This document shows positions 62,356 through 64,000 of a stretch of 64,000 bases of DNA, one piece after another. The position numbers and the translations under genes were made by a program. The DNA is from an uncultured Prevotellaceae bacterium (GTDB lineage: Bacteria; Bacteroidota; Bacteroidia; Bacteroidales; Bacteroidaceae), in contig CAMKSE010000002.1 of the NCBI GenBank assembly GCA_946415365.1, positions 266,610 through 330,609 of the forward strand, written 5' to 3'. The notes under the pieces were generated by a model, which saw only the letters and a list, made by a program, of their open reading frames with translations, was not told the DNA's origin and did not search any database. Position 1 is the stretch's first letter, and the number at the start of each line of letters is the position of its first letter.

Positions 62356-63522
62356 CTACTTCGGCATTTCTATCCGAAATGTTGTTCCGATGCCCACCTC
62401 CGACGACTTCACGTATATACGTCCCTTATGATACTCTTCCACGATACGCTTGGCCAGCGAAAGACCCAGCCCCCACCCTCGTTTCTTAGTAGTAAAGCCA
62501 GGAGTGAACACATTCTTCAGATCTTTCTTGCGAATACCTTTCCCATTGTCCTTCACCTCTATGACCACTCTGGAGCCCTCATCGAGTAACGACAGTTCTA
62601 TCTTACCGCTACCCTCCATCGCATCCACAGCATTCTTACACAGATTCTCAATCACCCATTCGAAGAGCGACGCGTTAATCTTTGCTATCACATCATAGCC
62701 AGGCATGTTCGTGGTAATCTCTACCTTCTTTGATGTTCTGCGATCCATATAGTCCACCACATGTTTCAAGACATCGTTCATAGAGGCGTCCACAGGTTCA
62801 GGCAGAGAACCGATCTTTGAGAAGCGTTCCGCAATCAGTTGGAGACGGCTCACATCCTTGTTCATCTCAGGTATCAACTCGTCGTCAGGATAGTTCTCCT
62901 TCAGGATTTCCACCCAAGCCATGAGACTGCTGATCGGTGTCCCCAGTTGATGGGCCGTCTCCTTCGAAAGCCCTACCCAGACCTTATTCTGCTCTGCCCT
63001 CTTCGAAGCCAGCAGGGCAAAGATGGCCACCACTACAAAAATCATCACAATTCCCAATTGCCAATATGGATATTGCGAAAGCCGTTTCAGCAGGATAGAG
63101 TCATCATAGCACACTAACTGATAATCGCCGGCACTGATAGAGTCTCCAAGATGTATCTTGATGTAATTACCCTCAGCAAACATCCGTTTCCCATAACGTG
63201 TTACATAAGCATCTGAGTCAGCGGCCGTCTTGGCATCCATCTCCACATTGCGGTAATCCGAAACCATACCCGAAGAATCCATCACAATCACAGGAATAGT
63301 GTTATTTCCCTGAATCACATTTAGCACCAGTGTCAGGTCTGTGTTCTCGTCTGCATTGTTCAGCACATTCAGAGCCTCTGCCCAGGTCTCCATCTTATTG
63401 CGCTCTTCACGCTGTAGGTCTTTAACCAAAAAGTGTGACACCATCAGTGAGGCAACGGCAATCACGATGGCCGCCACCACAAGTATAATCTTCACCTGTC
63501 TGATTCTGTCAGTCCACTGCAT
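62356..63522 (-). CDS. Membrane sensor histidine kinase
   Basis: 388 residues. Two membrane helices (IILVVAAIVIAVASLMVSHF and LGIVMIFVVVAIFALLAS) enclose a periplasmic sensor of about 120 residues. The dimerisation helix has the phosphoacceptor His191 in SKETAHQLGTPISSL. The ATPase has NLCKNAVDAM, DNGKGI and GWGLGLSLAKRI. No response regulator gene is adjacent, so the partner is elsewhere. The ATG at 63522 is chosen over an upstream TTG. Confidence 0.88.
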   Translation of the reverse strand: MQWTDRIRQVKIILVVAAIVIAVASLMVSHFLVKDLQREERNKMETWAEALNVLNNADENTDLTLVLNVIQGNNTIPVIVMDSSGMVSDYRNVEMDAKTAADSDAYVTRYGKRMFAEGNYIKIHLGDSISAGDYQLVCYDDSILLKRLSQYPYWQLGIVMIFVVVAIFALLASKRAEQNKVWVGLSKETAHQLGTPISSLMAWVEILKENYPDDELIPEMNKDVSRLQLIAERFSKIGSLPEPVDASMNDVLKHVVDYMDRRTSKKVEITTNMPGYDVIAKINASLFEWVIENLCKNAVDAMEGSGKIELSLLDEGSRVVIEVKDNGKGIRKKDLKNVFTPGFTTKKRGWGLGLSLAKRIVEEYHKGRIYVKSSEVGIGTTFRIEMPK

Positions 63523-63581
63523 ACCTCTTAAAACGGCCAAGCCACCGGATTATTGCGTCATGCTGTATGATTATATAGCCG

Positions 63582-63613
63582 CAAAGGTAATGCATTTATT
63601 TGAAAAGTCCAAA
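63582..63613 (-). promoter_or_regulatory. Histidine kinase promoter
   Basis: On the minus strand, -33 TTTG (63610-63613) and -7 TACCTTTG (63582-63589) are 20 nt apart. Confidence 0.8.
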
Positions 63614-63685
63614 TTATTGCCGCATTTTTATCATTCAACGTATCAGATTTCCGGATGGTCCGATCCTTAAAGATACAAAACAAGA

Positions 63686-63713
63686 AAGCCCCGGAGATCT
63701 CTCTCCAGGGCTT
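63686..63713 (-). terminator. rRNA operon terminator
   Basis: Minus-strand stem AAGCCC-GGAG-type (63703-63713 with 63686-63696, one mismatch) is followed by TTTCTTGTTTT. It lies 15 nt past the 5S gene. Confidence 0.8.
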
Positions 63714-63727
63714 CACACTCTATAAAG

Positions 63728-63838
<111 letters not shown>

Positions 63839-63950
63839 TAAGGGGTTTGACATCGCACACACAAGAACAATAAGCCAAGGCAAAAAGCCAAAAAGACATA
63901 CCTACAACTGAAAGTACTGCCAACGTGCATCGTCAGATGCACCGACGAAA

Positions 63951-64000
63951 GTGTTCGGGCAATTAGTAGTGCTCGGCTTTGACGTCGCCGTCTTTACACC
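63951..64000 (-). rRNA. rrl: 3' end of 23S ribosomal RNA (partial)
   Basis: The minus strand from the window edge reads through AAAGACGGCGACGTCAAAGC and CCGAGCACTACTAATTGCCC, which resembles the 3' terminus of Bacteroidetes 23S rRNA. It lies about 110 nt before the 5S gene, as in a normal rRNA operon. The exact 3' end is uncertain. Confidence 0.75.

Overview
The window reads as a chromosomal segment of a Bacteroidales bacterium, most likely Prevotellaceae (Prevotella, Segatella or a relative). Many genes are preceded by the Bacteroidetes -7 box TAnnTTTG, usually without a clear Shine-Dalgarno sequence. Families typical of this group recur: DUF5683, DUF3316, DUF5020, a BT4734/DUF3987 protein, an HU-like protein and a 'smalltalk' peptide. 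I identified genes from sequence motifs only; no search was run.

Layout. 1-8273 (+): the tail of a probable recQ, then guaB, two parvulin-type periplasmic isomerases (the second SurA-like), an OstA-like LPS-transport protein and mutL. tRNA-Val(TAC) with a terminator and a SIMPL-domain gene follow. 9300-19500 is an accessory island with no integrase. Its minus strand carries an M15 peptidase, a DUF3987 primase/helicase-like protein and a string of small proteins (one KilAC-like, one possibly OB-fold), then a Fic protein coupled to a 36-residue secreted peptide, and an NTF2-like lipoprotein. Its plus strand carries an HU-like DNA-binding protein and smalltalk. A perfect 52-bp all-A/T palindrome and a 22-bp repeat lie between the two halves.

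19526-27459 (-): a LolA-like protein, then an export operon (second adaptor, TolC, two NHLM/NHLP-type ABC proteins, NHLM-type HlyD). The ABC1 protein lacks its usual peptidase domain and no precursor peptide is visible. 27625-34029 (-): a PAP2-beta-barrel fusion, an esterase, and surE-lpxB-DUF5020. 34151-41481 (+): parA, parB, DUF5683, an MltD-like transglycosylase, a Rel/SpoT enzyme and a pectinesterase. 41469-47083: merR (-), a His-rich membrane protein with a ZnuD-like TonB receptor (+), and alaS (-). 47280-51843 (+): parC, DUF3316 and an S41 protease, followed by tRNA-Leu(TAG). 52186-56584 (+): a coiled-coil lipoprotein, an OmpA protein and a secreted protein. 56670-62211 (-): an outer-membrane protein, a lipoprotein, der, era, fabH, rpmF and yceD. 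62356-64000 (-): a histidine kinase, 5S rRNA and the 3' end of 23S rRNA.

The two signals I find most unusual are these. First, the split replication/lysis-like cassette with its palindrome. Second, a family of short-period tandem repeats that recur between genes, often as inverted pairs. At three secreted-protein genes the second arm encodes the hydrophobic core of the signal peptide.
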